Assembly (NCBI GenBank): GCA_947184155.2 | Contig: CAMXCT020002344.1 | Coordinates: 39,636 to 103,635 of the forward strand | DNA from: Cladocopium goreaui | Taxonomy: Eukaryota > Sar > Dinophyceae > Suessiales > Symbiodiniaceae | Direction of reading: 5' to 3' | DNA length: 64,000 nt | Shown: piece after piece, positions 1 to 9,533 of the stretch | Position numbering within the stretch: the first letter of the stretch is position 1 | Layout of the letters: every line of letters begins with the position of its first letter | Made by a program: the position numbers and the translations under genes | The notes under the pieces: model-generated | The model's database searches: none | Told to the model about the DNA's origin: nothing | The model's input: only the letters and a program-made list of their open reading frames with translations

Positions 1-1419
1 GGGGCGGGCCCACTTATGGAAGTTGGGCTGCCTGCCTTGGAAACCATCAAGAATTCCTCGCAAGTGACCATGCCGGGGCCACTGCCCCGTTGCAGGCACT
101 GGGAACGTGACCAATCCTGACCACTGTCCCAATATGCTCCAAGCATGACACCAATCAGCTGCGCATCGAGTGGCCGTGCCTAGAAGTGGTGATCCTAGCA
201 ATCCACTAGAGACAGCAGTTTCAGTATCACAAGGCGGTTGGGTGGTCGACAGGTAACTCTCAACATGGTCACGGTAGGCACTGCTGGCAATAGCGGCCAG
301 TTCGTCAGGGTCACGATCAGGGTCCACCAGGTCCGCCACTGGTATTGGGCTGCAATGTCGAGATGCCAACACAATAACCAATCCAGCATTGATTTCCGTG
401 AAGGCTTCACTAACCAGAATGATGCCTTTGATGGTCACCGGCTTTGATGTTTCAGCGGCAGCTTGCTTGCCAGTCGATTCATGACACGACTGAGCCGTTG
501 GCGTGGAGTTGTGACTCCGTTCATCTTCCCCCTCTGTTGGGTGTGGACTCGATGGCTCTGATCCCCCGAAGTCAACCTCATCCTCGAAGTTTCCGGACTG
601 GGCAGGAGTTAGCGATCTACTAGCACTAGTCATCAGGTTCTCAACGCTTCGCGACTTGGGCAGCTTGATAGGAGGGCCCGGTTGTTGTTGCGTGGCTTGC
701 CCCGTATCAACTGATCTTGCTCTTTTCTGTGCAGGAGCAATTGGACTACTCGGGATGACTCCTGGTTGGCGGCTTTCCTCTGCAGGGGAGTCAGTCTCAG
801 CGCATGAAAGCCACAGCTCCTGAATCTCGAATAGTGTAACTGGCACACAGTCACTATCAATAAGAGCAAAGTTGATATCAGGGAAGAGGAAAACACACGC
901 ATCTAGAATATAGGTTCCTGCCCACGTCGGGTGCACCTTGGACAGACCAGTGTCCGCAGATATAGGCACAAATACAACTGTGGTACGTTCACCATATGGG
1001 CCTACATATCGTATACGCTCCTTCCACCATGCCGCAACCATAGGCCAATGACTAAGCCCTGCAGTGCTGGAGACAGTCGCTGCCACCAGATCTCGATTGT
1101 CAGTGATGAGGTAGACTGTTTGGAAGGCTAAAAATTCAGCAGCTTGGCTGATGATCCATCGATAAAGGCTGTGCCACACTGGTCCAGGAGTGACTTCCAC
1201 GCCATCCACAACTTTTATCTCACAGTCATGCCGATCAGGGTCTCCGGATTTCTTATGGGGGTCTCCAAATCGCCACTGTTGATGCACCGACTGATTCAGG
1301 CCGTACTCCGTCGAAATGTCTTTGTAGAGGCCTAAGGCTTGCAACAGGTCATCAAATTTCGCACGGGGATCAGCTTCGAACCAGTGGTGTTGCGCTTGCT
1401 GCCTTGTCAGGAGATCCAT
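1..1419 (-). CDS. X protein, unit 1, incomplete at the window edge
   Basis: This open frame starts at an ATG (1419-1417) and runs off the left edge without a stop, about 473 codons. It aligns along its whole length with the X copies at 38681-40510 and 61027-62867: a WRFGDPHKK segment near the N-terminus, HPTWAGTYILDACVF, then IDSDCVPVTLFEI, a variable Ser/Pro/Glu-rich middle, and ILVSEAFTEINAGLVIVLAS. The IDSDC stretch after a hydrophobic strand looks like the DxD metal-binding site of GT-A glycosyltransferases, but I see no other diagnostic motif. The leader holds four two-stem hairpins, the nearest 24 bases before the ATG, then a spliced-leader relic. By comparison with unit 2 about 135 codons are missing, followed by the helicase gene. 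Confidence 0.8.
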   Translation of the reverse strand, partial: MDLLTRQQAQHHWFEADPRAKFDDLLQALGLYKDISTEYGLNQSVHQQWRFGDPHKKSGDPDRHDCEIKVVDGVEVTPGPVWHSLYRWIISQAAEFLAFQTVYLITDNRDLVAATVSSTAGLSHWPMVAAWWKERIRYVGPYGERTTVVFVPISADTGLSKVHPTWAGTYILDACVFLFPDINFALIDSDCVPVTLFEIQELWLSCAETDSPAEESRQPGVIPSSPIAPAQKRARSVDTGQATQQQPGPPIKLPKSRSVENLMTSASRSLTPAQSGNFEDEVDFGGSEPSSPHPTEGEDERSHNSTPTAQSCHESTGKQAAAETSKPVTIKGIILVSEAFTEINAGLVIVLASRHCSPIPVADLVDPDRDPDELAAIASSAYRDHVESYLSTTQPPCDTETAVSSGLLGSPLLGTATRCAADWCHAWSILGQWSGLVTFPVPATGQWPRHGHLRGILDGFQGRQPNFHKWARP

Positions 1420-1442
1420 ACTAGGGCTAGGTGGCAAAGCCC

Positions 1443-2029
1443 CTGGTCCAGTCTACGGCCAGAGACAGTGCTGAACTGAGATTGATTGGGGCCAGCGAGG
1501 TGATACCCCTGACCAGTCTACGGCCAGAAATATCACACTGGATTCTTTGCGGGGGAAATGATATTTTATAATGATGAACCCGGATGGTAAATGCTGAGCC
1601 AAACAAACAAGCAAACAAGGGAAAATGAAGGAGAGGATGATGCTGGAAATCCTGGACCAGTCTACGGCCAGAAAGACCAGGCACCAAACCCGAGAGGACA
1701 AACAGCGCAAAGGGAAGAAAAGACAGACAGGAGGCAGAAGAGTAGAAGCAGCGAGCAAGGCGGGGGAAGTTGAAATCCCGGAGGCAAATAGACCGAAATG
1801 CTGAGCACCAACTCAAAAAGAGAAAGACCGAGGGGGAGCACAAATGGGCGAGAACGTCCAGAAAAGGCCAAGGCCAGAGGGGGAGATGACCACGAAAGGG
1901 GAGCCAGGAGGGCACGAAAGAGCAAGAGCAACCAACCAAAACAACGCCAAGCGAAACAAACAAACAAACCAAACAAACCAAAAAAAGGGGGGGTAAGGCA
2001 CTGACAGTCCTGAGCCAGTCTACGGCCAG
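1443..2029 (-). repeat. Four two-stem hairpins in the X1 leader
   Basis: Inner cores lie at 1443-1462, 1509-1527, 1652-1671 and 2010-2029, with the loop version GTCTACGG (plus strand). The third has an outer CTGG/CCAG stem. The second pairs CTGGCC with GGTCAG in gene sense, using one G-U pair. The other three carry a one-base bulge in the inner stem. The DNA between them is rich in AAAC and G runs and has no conserved ORF. Confidence 0.75.
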
Positions 2030-2225
2030 AAAAATCAGGTACCTATACTCCCAATAAAAGACAAGGAAGCGGAGAAAGAAGAAGGAAAGAGTGATACAGG
2101 CAAACAAGACACTCAATGCTAGCAGAGCAGCCCCACCTACGGATGAAGGAAACAAGACAATTGCCAGGATGCCGTGTCAAGGTGAGCACTGGTCCAGGGT
2201 AGCAGAATACACCTTTATTGTCTAA

Positions 2226-2246
2226 CTTGAGCCAGAGCGGTCAAAG
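2226..2246 (-). other. Degenerate spliced-leader relic upstream of X1
   Basis: The minus strand reads tctGGCTCAAG, matching the 3' end of the dinoflagellate spliced leader; bases further 5' are eroded. It lies upstream of all four X1 hairpins, the same order as in X2 and X3. Confidence 0.5.
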
Positions 2247-2665
2247 GCACACAGGCACAGTATTATAACCCGCCATCGGTCGAATCACTACGTGCATACA
2301 TGCGGGTTACATATTTCAGAAGGTGACTGTTGATGGGGTAGTCAACCATACCTAAGGTGGTCAGGGGACACCTTTTTCCGTGCAGTTTGCCTCATGAAAG
2401 CTCGGCTTCTGATGGGATATCATAATTTGAGCCTTGGTTCATTGATCCTATCCGAATTCCTCACAGCACACCTACCCTAGCCCACTCAAAGGTTGATACA
2501 AACACACCAGTTGTAAAAGCCAGTAAGGCACTGTTGGAAAAATTCAAAACGATAAAGAGACGAAGAAAGCTCAAACCTCACATGAGCAAGAAGTTGTGCA
2601 TCCGATGAAGGCCGGTGCTCACTCCTTTGTTACTCCGCGCTCTCCAGGTGTTATGGGAATTGGCT
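2234..2665. other. Spacer between the X1 leader and the Ank1 stop
   Basis: This is AT-balanced unique sequence with a second minus-strand GGCTCAA at 2427-2433 whose flank does not resemble the leader. No hairpin of the family and no conserved ORF are seen. It probably holds the 3' UTR of Ank1. Confidence 0.4.
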
Positions 2666-3775
2666 TTAGTCTAACTGATCCAGAAGTGTTCCTGGCTGGG
2701 CCAACCCACCAGGGCGACGAAGTTCTTCTCTGATTCGAACAGGTAGGTACAGGCCTTCCAGAACACGTCGCCATCGATGCGTCGTGTAGCACCCTCTCGT
2801 TATATGCGGCCTGGAACTGTAATACTTCTGGACTAGATTGCCTAGGAGGATCTTCGCGTGGTCTGTCATAGCAGTGTCATCACACATTGGGTGTTGAGTC
2901 CCATCTGCGCTTTGTTGGATTGGAGTCCTATTGGGGAGGAGATCAGCCAATGTATCCTCTTGACCTTGGACAAATGATATTTGTACCGCGTTAACAGATT
3001 CCTGGCGTGACAAGAAGCCAAACCAGTACCATGGATGGTCACATAGCGACACAATGGGTGTAGTCCTCCACGGGTCTGCCCTCGCCTCCAGTAGCAATTG
3101 CACATTTTTCCTGTGTCGGTGCAGAACGGCCGTCATCAAAGGTGGCACTGCGTCACCTTCGGGGTGTACCATTGCTTCTTCTTCTAGGAGTAACTGGACT
3201 AGATGTGAGTTACCGAGCTCAACTGCCAGTTCCAACATAGTAGTCGGCTGCTGCTTTGGCGGGATGATGTTGGGGTTAGCCAACGATTGCAAGAGCAAAT
3301 ACGTAAGGCTGACCCCAGGCCGAGGGAAGTACAAGTCCTTGGAAGCTTGAAATTTATATGCATCACTGTCGTTGTCTCGGAAGATTGCCAGTGTGAGCAG
3401 TGAGCTGGTGTGTCCACCATCTGGAACACACCACGTAAGGTCAATTCCTTGGCCTAAAAGGTACAAAAGGTCAATGACATCTTTTTCATATAACGCTGTC
3501 ATTAGCGTCTGGTAGTGCTCGGCGGTTGGGTATTGCAATTTTTGCACCAGATAGCATACCTCTAAGTCTCGAGGCGTCATCTGAGAACTGATGGTTCGCA
3601 CCGGAGAGAGCATCCCCGCCGTGCTGCTCAGGTAGAGAACAATCTGAAAGGGGGAGTCTAGGGCAAGCTTCCGAGCCATCTGTTCCATGAGGTCCCATCC
3701 GACTGTCACCCCAGCAACCACCTGTGTGGTCAGCTCTTCGTTGCCATTAATGCCATGGCGCACAACTACTCGCAT
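2666..3775 (-). CDS. Ubiquitin-like plus ankyrin-repeat protein (Ank1)
   Basis: 369 residues from an ATG (3775-3773). Residues 1 to about 78 have the pattern of a beta-grasp ubiquitin-like domain: a first strand MRVVVRHG, a helix around GWDLMEQMARKLAL, then FQIVLYL and a closing VCYLVQ strand. Ankyrin-type repeats follow at roughly 90-245, clearest at TMLELAVELGNSHLVQLLLE and PLMTAVLHRHRKNVQLLLEA. The C-terminal 120 residues are not recognised but include FRWRRILEGLYLPVRIR-like sequence conserved in Ank2. This architecture suggests a protein-binding adaptor; the partner is unknown. A spliced-leader relic lies 136 bases upstream, but I find no family hairpin in this leader, unlike Ank2. Confidence 0.82.
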   Translation of the reverse strand: MRVVVRHGINGNEELTTQVVAGVTVGWDLMEQMARKLALDSPFQIVLYLSSTAGMLSPVRTISSQMTPRDLEVCYLVQKLQYPTAEHYQTLMTALYEKDVIDLLYLLGQGIDLTWCVPDGGHTSSLLTLAIFRDNDSDAYKFQASKDLYFPRPGVSLTYLLLQSLANPNIIPPKQQPTTMLELAVELGNSHLVQLLLEEEAMVHPEGDAVPPLMTAVLHRHRKNVQLLLEARADPWRTTPIVSLCDHPWYWFGFLSRQESVNAVQISFVQGQEDTLADLLPNRTPIQQSADGTQHPMCDDTAMTDHAKILLGNLVQKYYSSRPHITRGCYTTHRWRRVLEGLYLPVRIREELRRPGGLAQPGTLLDQLD

Positions 3776-4186
3776 TGCTGTATATTTACTCTGATAACCA
3801 GATGGGAGGAAAGTAAATCTTCGGGGGCAAGCAAATCGGTAAGTTCTAAATTGATCCGATCACCTAAATCACACAGGATGCATAAAAACTGCTGCAGAAC
3901 AGTCAGTAATTTGAGCCCATGAAAATACACCGGAAGCTGCGAGAACCTAACGATAATTAGAGACAAGGGGGGGTATCAGCTAGGGTAAATCTTATGGGGA
4001 ACCAAAAGAAACCTCATTGCAGTATTAGCAGGCCAGTTCGCATTATTTACGTTTTACGACACCTTGCCGACTCCTAATGGCAAAACTCGATCAACAAAGC
4101 ACGCTTTATTTTGAGACACCGTCTGAAGGATGCATGTCAGCAGTCTTCGCTACGGTCATGTACATCCAAACAAAAATTGCTCATGT
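3776..4186. other. Ank1 leader and B1 3' region
   Basis: Non-coding. It contains the spliced-leader relic at 3910-3931. No family hairpin is seen. The remainder shows nothing conserved. Confidence 0.4.
3910..3931 (-). other. Degenerate spliced-leader relic upstream of Ank1
   Basis: The minus strand reads TATTTTCATGGGCTCAAA. GGCTCAA and a preceding ATTTT resemble the leader with an insertion between them. It lies about 136 bases before the Ank1 ATG. Confidence 0.45.
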
Positions 4187-5368
4187 TCACTGGTGGGAGT
4201 CCTGTTGCTGCTTCTCTTCTTGAGCAGCTTGGTTCTCATCTTGTGGATGCTCTTGCACAACCTCCTTGGTGGAGCTCGCACTACCTTCGACCACCACTTC
4301 TTTCTGGATTTGCTCCAGGTTCTCTACAACAGTTGCCATTTGGTTCACTGCCTCTTGAAACACGGTTAGCAAGGTTCTCGCATAGGCAATTTGAGGTTCT
4401 TTCCTGTCACCTCCGTCTGCCTTGGGTGCAAGTGGCGGCACTTGTCCACAAGTCCATTGCGCGGCTATTGCTGTTCCCTTCGCTTTCTCTGATGATGAGG
4501 ATACCTCCTTTTCTGGATTGGCAAAGGTGGCATTGAGAGTTTGCATGTCTCGGGCACTATACGTACCGGTGGCATCAAAAGGTCTGGCACCACCTTGCCC
4601 CATGGGGCCTGGGTGTTTGCGCTTCCCATAGGACATTACTCCTTTCTGTGCTGTCGGTCGCATATCATATTTATCTTCAAATCCTGTGGTAAAGGTTTCT
4701 TGGTCAGCCCACTCTATCCTTGTATTGTCGTTGAGGGCGATAAGACAATCCTTCTTTTTGCTGCCTTCTGAGCCCACTGCATAGGTGTGCCAGCACTTCG
4801 TTCTGTTGGCTAGAATATGATGCTCATGCATCTTGTTTGAGTAAAAGTGATTCAGCTTTTCATTATTCGGATGGTTGGAGATGATGGCGAAACGACGAGG
4901 ACTGACCCAGATCCACAAGTCTTCTTGAAAGGATTCCGTGGTGTAAAAGGGCCAAATAACACGGCCTCCCATTTCAACGAAGCTGAAGCTAGTGTATTCA
5001 TCATCACTGCTTTCAGAATCAATATGGCAGAAGTCGTGCGTAAGCTTAACAGAGCTAGAGCCCGGGAAACTGCCTGGAGGTTCCTTCATGTTCTCATCGA
5101 TTATAATGTTCCAGCACTCTGAATTGATGACCATCCGATACTCATAGAAAGCCCAGGTATAGACCTGCGGGCCAATATGCTGATAACTGCCTTGGTGATA
5201 GTACACCTTAATGCCATCATATTCTTGGACAAAGGTCTCTTTGTAGCCACAGTGGAGAGGTTCTGGGTTATTACCTGTAGTGGTGGCCTCAGTTGGCCCA
5301 TCTTTGTTCATTTGGCCAAGCTGTGGGCCTGCCTTCAAACTCCACTTGTCTCCGACCCATTGCGTCAT
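4187..5368 (-). CDS. B-family protein, unit 1 (RRFAI-domain)
   Basis: 393 residues from an ATG (5368-5366). The N-terminal half contains EYRMVINSECWNIII, then a core with a PFY segment, WIWVSPRRFAII and MHEHHILANR. The same core pattern (PF, W-x(2)-SRRFAI, MHAYN-LLGNR) occurs in the E proteins of the same unit, so B and E look like distant paralogues. The C-terminal third is low-complexity, with GKRKHPGP and a helical Glu/Gln-rich tail (about 330-393) likely to form a coiled coil. No known family is recognised. B2 is its counterpart in unit 2. The leader has one hairpin 276 bases upstream and a spliced-leader relic beyond it. Confidence 0.8.
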   Translation of the reverse strand: MTQWVGDKWSLKAGPQLGQMNKDGPTEATTTGNNPEPLHCGYKETFVQEYDGIKVYYHQGSYQHIGPQVYTWAFYEYRMVINSECWNIIIDENMKEPPGSFPGSSSVKLTHDFCHIDSESSDDEYTSFSFVEMGGRVIWPFYTTESFQEDLWIWVSPRRFAIISNHPNNEKLNHFYSNKMHEHHILANRTKCWHTYAVGSEGSKKKDCLIALNDNTRIEWADQETFTTGFEDKYDMRPTAQKGVMSYGKRKHPGPMGQGGARPFDATGTYSARDMQTLNATFANPEKEVSSSSEKAKGTAIAAQWTCGQVPPLAPKADGGDRKEPQIAYARTLLTVFQEAVNQMATVVENLEQIQKEVVVEGSASSTKEVVQEHPQDENQAAQEEKQQQDSHQ

Positions 5369-5643
5369 GGCGATACAGCTGATTGGCGCCGGCTACTTCC
5401 GTGTAGTGTTTGGGTTAGAAGGAAAGACGCAGAAACGAATGCCAGGCAGATCAGGGGGGACAGCAGGGCAAATTCTCACTGCAGAGGAGTTTGATACTGT
5501 CGAGCAAAACAGAAGGAGGAGGACAGAGACGTAAGCAAACGAAAAAAGGGGGAAGGGCAAAAGGCAGCAAGAACCAAAAAAAGAGGGGGGGAGGACAGGC
5601 AAAGAGGGGAAGAAGGAGGGGGGGGCAAGGCGAGGGTACACCC

Positions 5644-5663
5644 CTGAGCACGTCTACGGCCAG
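5644..5663 (-). repeat. Two-stem hairpin in the B1 leader
   Basis: The inner stem is bulged (CTG-GC paired with GCTCAG, gene sense) around the loop version GTCTACGG; the outer ACA/TGT pairing is short. It is followed in gene sense by C-rich tracts. The spliced-leader relic lies about 45 bases upstream. Confidence 0.65.
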
Positions 5664-5708
5664 AAGTGTGAGAGCCCCCGCCTTGCGTTAAGTCTGGGGA
5701 ACGGATAG

Positions 5709-5728
5709 TTTGAGCCGAGAAACGGTAT
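5709..5728 (-). other. Degenerate spliced-leader relic upstream of B1
   Basis: The minus strand reads CCGTTTCTCGGCTCAAA, keeping the CCG start and the GGCTCAA end of the leader with a shortened, altered middle. Confidence 0.5.
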
Positions 5729-5913
5729 CGTGCAGACTGTATTTGAATACTGTCCTCACTCTAACTGAACTGCAACCTTACCAAAGGATTACTTGCTATG
5801 CAACCGTCAGTATGTGCATGAATTGGATCGCAACATGACACGGGAGTAAGCTGTGCCTCCATTTTACTCTGCGCCTTTTTATCCGCGGGGCGTATGTCAC
5901 AGATACATGCGAC

Positions 5914-6309
5914 TTAGGAGAAAGAGCGAAAACATGCAAGCTCTGTATAACTTTGTTGGACAAGTACTCTAGCCACTCGAACCGTAGAGGAATCCGTGAT
6001 CGTTATGCCCTCCAGGCAGAGTTGGTCGAGCAAGTGATCGTCAATGTAGCTGATGTGCTCATCTGTGAGAGAACATTCGCACGGAGTGCGCTGTACCAAA
6101 CCATTGGAGAGCAGGATATATTCTTGATAACGTGCAACATCAAGTCCAATCGCTGCAAACGTTGCTGTGCTAGCTGTCCACACTTCAGCATCACGGGATC
6201 GCAGTATAAGTATTACCAGTTCAAGGTTGTGTCCAATAATACTCTCTGCTGGCCGTTCTTCAGCTGACACTGCCGCCAGCTCCCCATCAACCGCATCAAG
6301 GTGCTTCAT
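5914..6309 (-). CDS. C-family protein, unit 1
   Basis: 131 residues from an ATG (6309-6307). The unit 2 copy (45025-45420) has exactly the same length and shares MKHLD-VDG, an EERP segment, AxTAT-A, the stretch ILLSNGLVQRTPC and TDSSTV, with QSYTEL near the end. No family is recognised; the alternation of hydrophobic strands suggests a small alpha/beta domain. There is no signal peptide or membrane segment. One hairpin lies 265 bases upstream. The equal length and clear protein conservation with divergent DNA argue that it was kept by selection. Confidence 0.78.
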   Translation of the reverse strand: MKHLDAVDGELAAVSAEERPAESIIGHNLELVILILRSRDAEVWTASTATFAAIGLDVARYQEYILLSNGLVQRTPCECSLTDEHISYIDDHLLDQLCLEGITITDSSTVRVARVLVQQSYTELACFRSFS

Positions 6310-6912
6310 GTCTAGGAGTTAATCTAGCATCTCTAGTCAATATTGGCCAACCTTACATGTTAGTCGAATAGGCCGTTTTCCAGAGCCATGAATATGAAGG
6401 AACATGAGGGACCTAGCCAGAGGATCTTCTAGAAAAACACCTGCACACTAGCGATGCACAGCTTGAAACTACACAACAAGGGGAAAGTGGCTATAAGGGA
6501 AGGGGGCACTTTACATAACGCCTAGGAATGGTCACGATTCACGTATGGTCATCTACTACTTGACAGGTGCAATCCGACGCGTCTACGGTCAGAGAGACAC
6601 CGTGTCAGGTAGTTCCTAAGAATTTGAGTTCAGAAAGATATACAAGTTCAATTAATACACTAAATTCGTAGTGGAAACAACCATAACTTCATCATGGTGA
6701 AAGTGGGTCAATTTGCAGCAAGCGTGTCAACTTCATGGCTGCTGCGTTTTGACTCCAAACTGTTTGAGATGAAATGGCTGCAGGCTGACTCTGCATGCTT
6801 ACGTAGCAAGAGACTAGGGCGGTGTAATATACCCTGCTGTCGCGAGTAGCCAGCACTGTTGACATCCTAGGTTGTGTAATCTGGATTGCCACACTCACCT
6901 TCTGCTCATTTT
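6310..6912. other. C1 leader and D1 3' region
   Basis: Contains the family hairpin at 6574-6592 and no clear spliced-leader relic. The minus-strand frame at 6692-6916 has no counterpart downstream of D2, so it is not called as a gene. Confidence 0.4.
6574..6592 (-). repeat. Two-stem hairpin in the C1 leader
   Basis: In gene sense the inner stem is CTGAC/GTCGG with one U-G pair, and the outer stem is GGTG/CACC. Flanking bases are shared with the E1 and F1 hairpins (aggtgcaa before and caccgtg after, plus strand). Confidence 0.78.
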
Positions 6913-7734
6913 TCACAGTAAGACTACCCTTGGAGACAACAGCTCACTGGTGGAGTCACTTACCACTGCAGTGGGTGGATCCTGCATAAGGATCTGAATA
7001 CGCACGTGCGGTTGGAGTTCTCTGACGATGTCTCTGAGCAGGGTACTTTGGGCCACCGAAACAACCGCAGTGTCGACTCCGTCAGAGACTTCCGTCCATG
7101 TCCTGATGTTCCAAGGTCTGTTAACTCGCAGTAATACAAAGGTCAATTCAACCAGAGATGAGACGGGCGCAGCAAGCGCCTCTGTATCCATGTACCCTCC
7201 CAAATTGGCTGTGATGAGTACTGTCCTGACCACAATTCGAAACGGATGAGCATCAAGAGGGACAGGGTATCTGCCTGAACCATCAGTTAGGGAATTTGAA
7301 CCTGCGGGAATTAAAAAAAGCCGGTTAATCCAGACTCCTCTATCTGCCGGGCTACAGAAAGTTGCCAATCGTACAATGTCATGATGTGTCTCTGCCATCG
7401 CTATAAGAAGCTGATGGGTGATAAATTGACTCGTGCGTTCCACTTGCATGAGGTCTCTGTCAAGTGTACTGTACAGCCACTGCAACCCAGACGTCTCATC
7501 CGGGAATAATATGACAAGACCACTCTGCAGAAGTTTGACTGTACGACGCAGGTCTCTTAATGTATTGGTCAATTCCTGGGCAGCTTCCAGGCCATGCATA
7601 AGCATTCTGACCGACGATGGCACTTGATGACGATCATGTCTGAACCGCGCATGGGCCATGAGGCTTGCAGCTAAGGTTATACTGTAATGTTTCACTGCAT
7701 GTGTCAAGGGGCAGGAGGTAGGAGGAGTAATCAT
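6913..7734 (-). CDS. D-family protein, unit 1
   Basis: 273 residues from an ATG (7734-7732). An in-frame ATG 25 codons later aligns with the start of D2 and is an alternative start. Conserved with D2: MHGLEAAQEL, TLRDLRRTVKLLQSGLVILFPDE, ITHQLLIAMAETHHDIVRLA, RGVWINRLFLIPAG, PVPLDAHPFRIVVRTV and the C-terminus ending VVLL just before the stop. Helical N-terminal half, strand-rich C-terminal half. No known family is recognised; there is no membrane segment or catalytic motif. Neither a family hairpin nor a spliced-leader relic is obvious in its leader, although D2 has a hairpin. Confidence 0.78.
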   Translation of the reverse strand: MITPPTSCPLTHAVKHYSITLAASLMAHARFRHDRHQVPSSVRMLMHGLEAAQELTNTLRDLRRTVKLLQSGLVILFPDETSGLQWLYSTLDRDLMQVERTSQFITHQLLIAMAETHHDIVRLATFCSPADRGVWINRLFLIPAGSNSLTDGSGRYPVPLDAHPFRIVVRTVLITANLGGYMDTEALAAPVSSLVELTFVLLRVNRPWNIRTWTEVSDGVDTAVVSVAQSTLLRDIVRELQPHVRIQILMQDPPTAVVSDSTSELLSPRVVLL

Positions 7735-8089
7735 TTAGGAAGAGAAATCCAATAACAGGAAAAAGAAAGAACAACAGAAGTCGAATCCCAAGGGCAGATG
7801 AAAGGTAGATTTCTACTGTTCTTGTGCTTTCAGCGACAGCTTGGCTGCTACCACCTAGGCTACTGCCTCACTTTATCAGCCAGAAGAGAAAAACCGGGCA
7901 TGTGCACACGGACATGGGCACAGATCGAAACATGGTTAGTCTTGACCAGATTACATATATTGCGAAAAAACTAGCAAACCAGTGGTAACTATTTTAATAG
8001 TGCCACAAACTGCCCTACTTTTTCAGGAGGGGCGATCTAGCGTCTCCACTGTCTTTACAGGGCAAAGTCAACGGCTGTAGTAATGCAGG
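7735..8089. other. D1 leader and E1 3' region
   Basis: Non-coding. No member of the hairpin family and no GGCTCAA relic are visible. Confidence 0.35.
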
Positions 8090-8893
8090 TTACCCCGCAA
8101 ATAGCGCCGCATAGGCTTCACTGAGCATCTGCCAGCTCTGCTGTACCTGATAACTGGCTCTGTTTGCTTCATGGATCGCGTCATTGTGCTGCTTCTGCAA
8201 GAGGATGGTCCTTTCACGGAGGTGGAATATTCTTTCTTCCTCACTGGCATTGTTGGGGAATTTCCCCGCAATTGCATCACGGCAGGTTTGGGATTGTCGA
8301 AAATCAAAACTTGAACGGTCATCCTCGTGAATCGCTCGGTTAATTCTTGTGCGATCTGTGAGAGCAATTCCATCTGCCTGGGGGGCATATACCTCAATGC
8401 GATTACCCAACAAATTGTAAGCGTGCATAACTTCTGCTATGATAGTGCATTGTTGGGCACTTCGCGCTACAATGGCAAAGCGGCGTGAGTTCGCCCAACA
8501 AGCATAACCATAGTGTCGGATCTCTGCCGCGAAGGGATAAAAGCCTTTGCCAGCCACCTCCACCCACTCCTGAAGATACTCCTCATCTGTGTCATGGGTG
8601 ATAATCTTATGGAAACCATGAGGTAGGCGTTCTCGTAAGAGTACATTTTCGTCCGGTGGGAGCCAAGTCTCATCATCTGCCCACAAAATGTTCCACTTCT
8701 CCATTTGGATCCATACCCATGCTTCCAACAGGTTGAAGGGAACGCACCCTATTTCAATGTTTCTGCAATGTCGATGCATTGGAAAATTCCCTCGGTGTAA
8801 GCACATCATAGTGTTGGAGTTATTGACAATAGGATCGACTGTGTAGCCTTTCCAATGGTAATTCTCCAGGAACGTAATCGACGGCGATGCCAT
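8090..8893 (-). CDS. E-family protein, unit 1 (RRFAI-domain)
   Basis: 267 residues. I choose the ATG at 8893 because it aligns with the E2 start (TFL-NYHWKGY follows in both); the frame is open 12 codons further up, without an ATG. Conserved: WNILWADDE-WLP, LPHGFHK, FYPFAAE, ACWANSRRFAIVA, MHAYNLLGNR, and a helical tail with LxxxHND. The PF...W-x(2)-RRFAI...MH...L-NR core is shared with the B proteins. No known family is recognised. The strong core conservation between units, against free drift at both ends, suggests a folded binding or enzymatic domain; function unknown. A hairpin lies 161 bases upstream. Confidence 0.82.
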   Translation of the reverse strand: MASPSITFLENYHWKGYTVDPIVNNSNTMMCLHRGNFPMHRHCRNIEIGCVPFNLLEAWVWIQMEKWNILWADDETWLPPDENVLLRERLPHGFHKIITHDTDEEYLQEWVEVAGKGFYPFAAEIRHYGYACWANSRRFAIVARSAQQCTIIAEVMHAYNLLGNRIEVYAPQADGIALTDRTRINRAIHEDDRSSFDFRQSQTCRDAIAGKFPNNASEEERIFHLRERTILLQKQHNDAIHEANRASYQVQQSWQMLSEAYAALFAG

Positions 8894-9533
8894 GGCTAGG
8901 GCAGAGCTTGACGATGTAGAGTGATGCACCCTTGTCGTGTCTCCTTTCCAGAAGAGATGTCGGGAAATTCACTTGCTCAAATGTCAAGTTGTCAGGCATT
9001 GGTATCGGCTGTGATGTGCTTGCTTAACAGTCTTAGACCCCGACAGGTGCAACCCGACACGTCTACGGTCAGAGGAGCACCGTGTACAGGTAGTTGTGTT
9101 GCATCTAATAACTCAAGAAGCCTTAGTTGGTAGTGGTCACCAGACGTATGAGTAGTACACAATTACAAGGATACAACAGACTTGAAAGGTTTCAGGATTG
9201 TAAGCTAGCTGCGAATAACACCAGCCATACCTTTCAGAGCACAACCTGCACGTTTAGTGACTGCAATTCTTCTTATGGTGCTGAGAGCCACAGAAAGACA
9301 CGATAGTTACACTCAATTGGTGGAAATACATAAAAATAAGGTACAACACACCAGATAATTGGTCGGATCACATGAATGATGTATAGTGGGAAATCAACAG
9401 ATACAACCCGATAGTTCCAAGGTTAATCCCGTTTCCGACTGGTCTACGTAATCCATAAAAGACACTAGTTTGCCAAACGCGCGCTCACTTTCCTGCTGCA
9501 GCAGTCACTGGTATAAAAGTGTCCTATATACTG
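8894..9533. other. E1 leader and F1 3' region
   Basis: Non-coding apart from the hairpin at 9054-9072. No GGCTCAA relic is seen. Confidence 0.35.
9054..9072 (-). repeat. Two-stem hairpin in the E1 leader
   Basis: Inner stem CTGAC/GTCGG in gene sense (one U-G), outer GGTGC/GCACC, loop version GTCTACGG. Nearly the same element as at C1. Confidence 0.8.

Noticed and set aside
1443-2029. Hairpins of unit 1 contain CCGTAG, like the start of the spliced leader
   Set aside because: Units 2 and 3 have CCAAAG at the same place and the rest does not match, so the six-base match is probably chance.
1427-2155. Minus-strand 242-codon frame over the X1 leader
   Set aside because: Biased, hydrophobic translation of A/G-rich spacer and hairpin DNA; not conserved in the X2 or X3 leaders.
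6692-6916. Minus-strand 74-codon frame downstream of D1
   Set aside because: Nothing similar follows D2, and the protein has no recognisable feature.
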